Assembly: GCA_902803195.1 (NCBI GenBank)
Contig: CADCOX010000123.1
Location: 1 to 7,108 of the forward strand
Origin: an uncultured Bacteroidales bacterium
Lineage (GTDB): Bacteria > Bacteroidota > Bacteroidia > Bacteroidales > Bacteroidaceae
Length of the DNA: 7,108 nt
Direction: 5' to 3'
A program made the position numbers and the translations under genes. Each line of letters opens with the position of its first letter. Position 1 is the first letter of the stretch. The notes beneath the pieces are model-generated. The model ran no database searches. It was not told where the DNA came from and saw only the letters and a program-made list of their open reading frames with translations. Shown here in pieces: positions 6,312 through 7,108 of this stretch.

Positions 6312-7108
6312 ATGAAAAAGTATTTTACTCATCTCATGGCGCTTCTCGCATGCTTCGTAGTGAGCTTGAGCGCCAATGCGCAGTTTAGCGCAACGGTCGA
6401 GATGTACCCAGGTACTTCATGGTCCGACAACTACAAGGACACTGACTTCACCCTTGCTGCTGTGGCCGAAGCCCTTGGCACAGATGCTGCCACTCTTGCT
6501 ACCGACCTCGACGCCTGGATGGAACAGGAAGCACCCACGGAGTTCCTCTTCCAAAAGAGCGATTTCGTACCCACATCTGCTGCCGACTACACGGCCGACA
6601 ACCGTGGTTTCTGGATGAAGCTGGATGGCACCGTCGTCTCCTATGGTCAGAAAGAGACCGAAGATGGTCCCGAACTGCAGGAGTTCTTTGCTTTCTTCTT
6701 CTGGGATGCTGAAAGCGGCTCGTTCAGCGTACGCCTCGGTCAGATGCCCAACAAACTCGAAGCTGGCGCCGAGGGAAAAGTGAACCTCGTCATTGCCTAT
6801 AAGGGCAAGAAGGCTACCTTCGACATGACCATGAAGATCATCGAGAAGGAAACTCCCGACCTCCCCGAGGCTGAGACCGATCTGACCAAGCTGACTATTG
6901 TCGGCGAGAAGACCGTCGAGTTGCCCCAGTACCCCAATATCGCCACACGTCAGAAAATCGACCTCTCGGGCGTAGCCGAAGCTCTCGGTACGACTGACGA
7001 GATCATGGAAGAATACCTCGGCGAGTTCCTCTTCACCACGACCATCGAACTCCGCGGTGAGAGCGAAGAAAGCCAGAAGCCTTACAAGACCAACACGCTC
7101 AGCAAAGC
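6312..7108 (+). CDS. Secreted protein with tandem DUF4859-like repeats (3' end outside window)
   Basis: An open reading frame that runs off the window; 265 complete codons are visible and no stop occurs. The start ATG at 6312 opens a signal peptide (MKKYFTHLMALLACFVVSLSANA, cut before Gln24). The first domain, about 25-178, has DFTLAAVAEALGTD (45-58), EFLF (77-80) and RGFWMKLDGTVVSYGQ (98-113), then a beta-rich end. The GFW-x-x-x-DG-x-V segment recalls the DUF4859 family, which I know mainly from Bacteroidota secreted proteins of unknown, probably substrate-binding, function. An acidic linker (178-190) leads to a second copy starting about 191, with LSGVAEALGTT (218-228) and EFLF (238-241). 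No enzyme motif is seen so far; a catalytic or anchoring domain may lie beyond the edge. It follows the HEIGH gene on the same strand, probably in the same unit. Confidence 0.8.
   Translation, partial: MKKYFTHLMALLACFVVSLSANAQFSATVEMYPGTSWSDNYKDTDFTLAAVAEALGTDAATLATDLDAWMEQEAPTEFLFQKSDFVPTSAADYTADNRGFWMKLDGTVVSYGQKETEDGPELQEFFAFFFWDAESGSFSVRLGQMPNKLEAGAEGKVNLVIAYKGKKATFDMTMKIIEKETPDLPEAETDLTKLTIVGEKTVELPQYPNIATRQKIDLSGVAEALGTTDEIMEEYLGEFLFTTTIELRGESEESQKPYKTNTLSK
6462..6992 (+). repeat. Internal protein-level duplication within the 3'-most gene
   Basis: The heptapeptide VAEALGT is encoded at 6462-6482 and again at 6972-6992, and EFLF at 6540-6551 and 7023-7034 (the latter identical at DNA level, gagttcctcttc). 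The two pairs keep the same order with nearly the same spacing (170 and 161 residues apart), so they mark a domain duplication rather than chance words. Third-codon positions differ in the heptapeptide, so the copy is not recent. Confidence 0.7.

Noticed and set aside
6312..6380. Lipoprotein signal (LLAC at residues 11-14) in the DUF4859-like protein
   Set aside because: The cysteine sits in the middle of the hydrophobic stretch and is followed by more hydrophobic residues and a normal ANA cleavage site, so signal peptidase I processing fits better.
1..7108. SusC/SusD pair, transposase, CRISPR array, tRNA or rRNA
   Set aside because: No open frame, repeat array or conserved RNA sequence in the window supports any of these.

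Overview
The window reads as Bacteroidota (Bacteroidales, most like Prevotella or an uncultured gut/rumen relative). Three things support this. The QueA and FolK sequences have the Bacteroidota-type wording of their family motifs. There is an exact TTTG-N20-TAnnTTTG promoter, the form used by the Bacteroidota primary sigma factor. The secreted proteins carry N- and C-terminal modules common in Prevotella. All genes are on the + strand, and Shine-Dalgarno sequences are weak or absent, as is usual in this phylum. The assignment is inference; no marker gene fixes the genus.

Region 1 (1-1613) is housekeeping. queA (tRNA queuosine synthesis) is followed after 6 nt by folK (folate synthesis), and the pair ends in a clear intrinsic terminator. 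Region 2 (1611-7108) is an accessory polysaccharide or glycoprotein degradation locus. A strong predicted promoter, whose -33 box touches the terminator's T-tract, drives a secreted GH127 beta-L-arabinofuranosidase with an intact Cys/Glu/zinc active site and a C-terminal carbohydrate-binding-like domain. A 137-residue secreted protein comes next; it has a small beta-rich module and a Prevotella-style C-terminal tail but no catalytic domain. It overlaps by 4 nt (ATGA) a 553-residue secreted protein resembling the DUF6055 family, with an HEIGH zincin-like motif. The window ends inside a secreted protein with two tandem DUF4859-like repeats.

Taken together, the four secreted genes look like one transcription unit. 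GH127 enzymes of known function remove beta-L-arabinofuranose, including from hydroxyproline-linked arabinosides of plant cell-wall glycoproteins. A putative metalloprotease next to one suggests, as a hypothesis only, a module for stripping and then cleaving arabinosylated plant glycoproteins. No SusC/SusD pair, regulator, RNA gene, mobile element or CRISPR array is visible. Family names (DUF6055, DUF4859, F5/8-type) come from pattern recognition and were not checked against a database.
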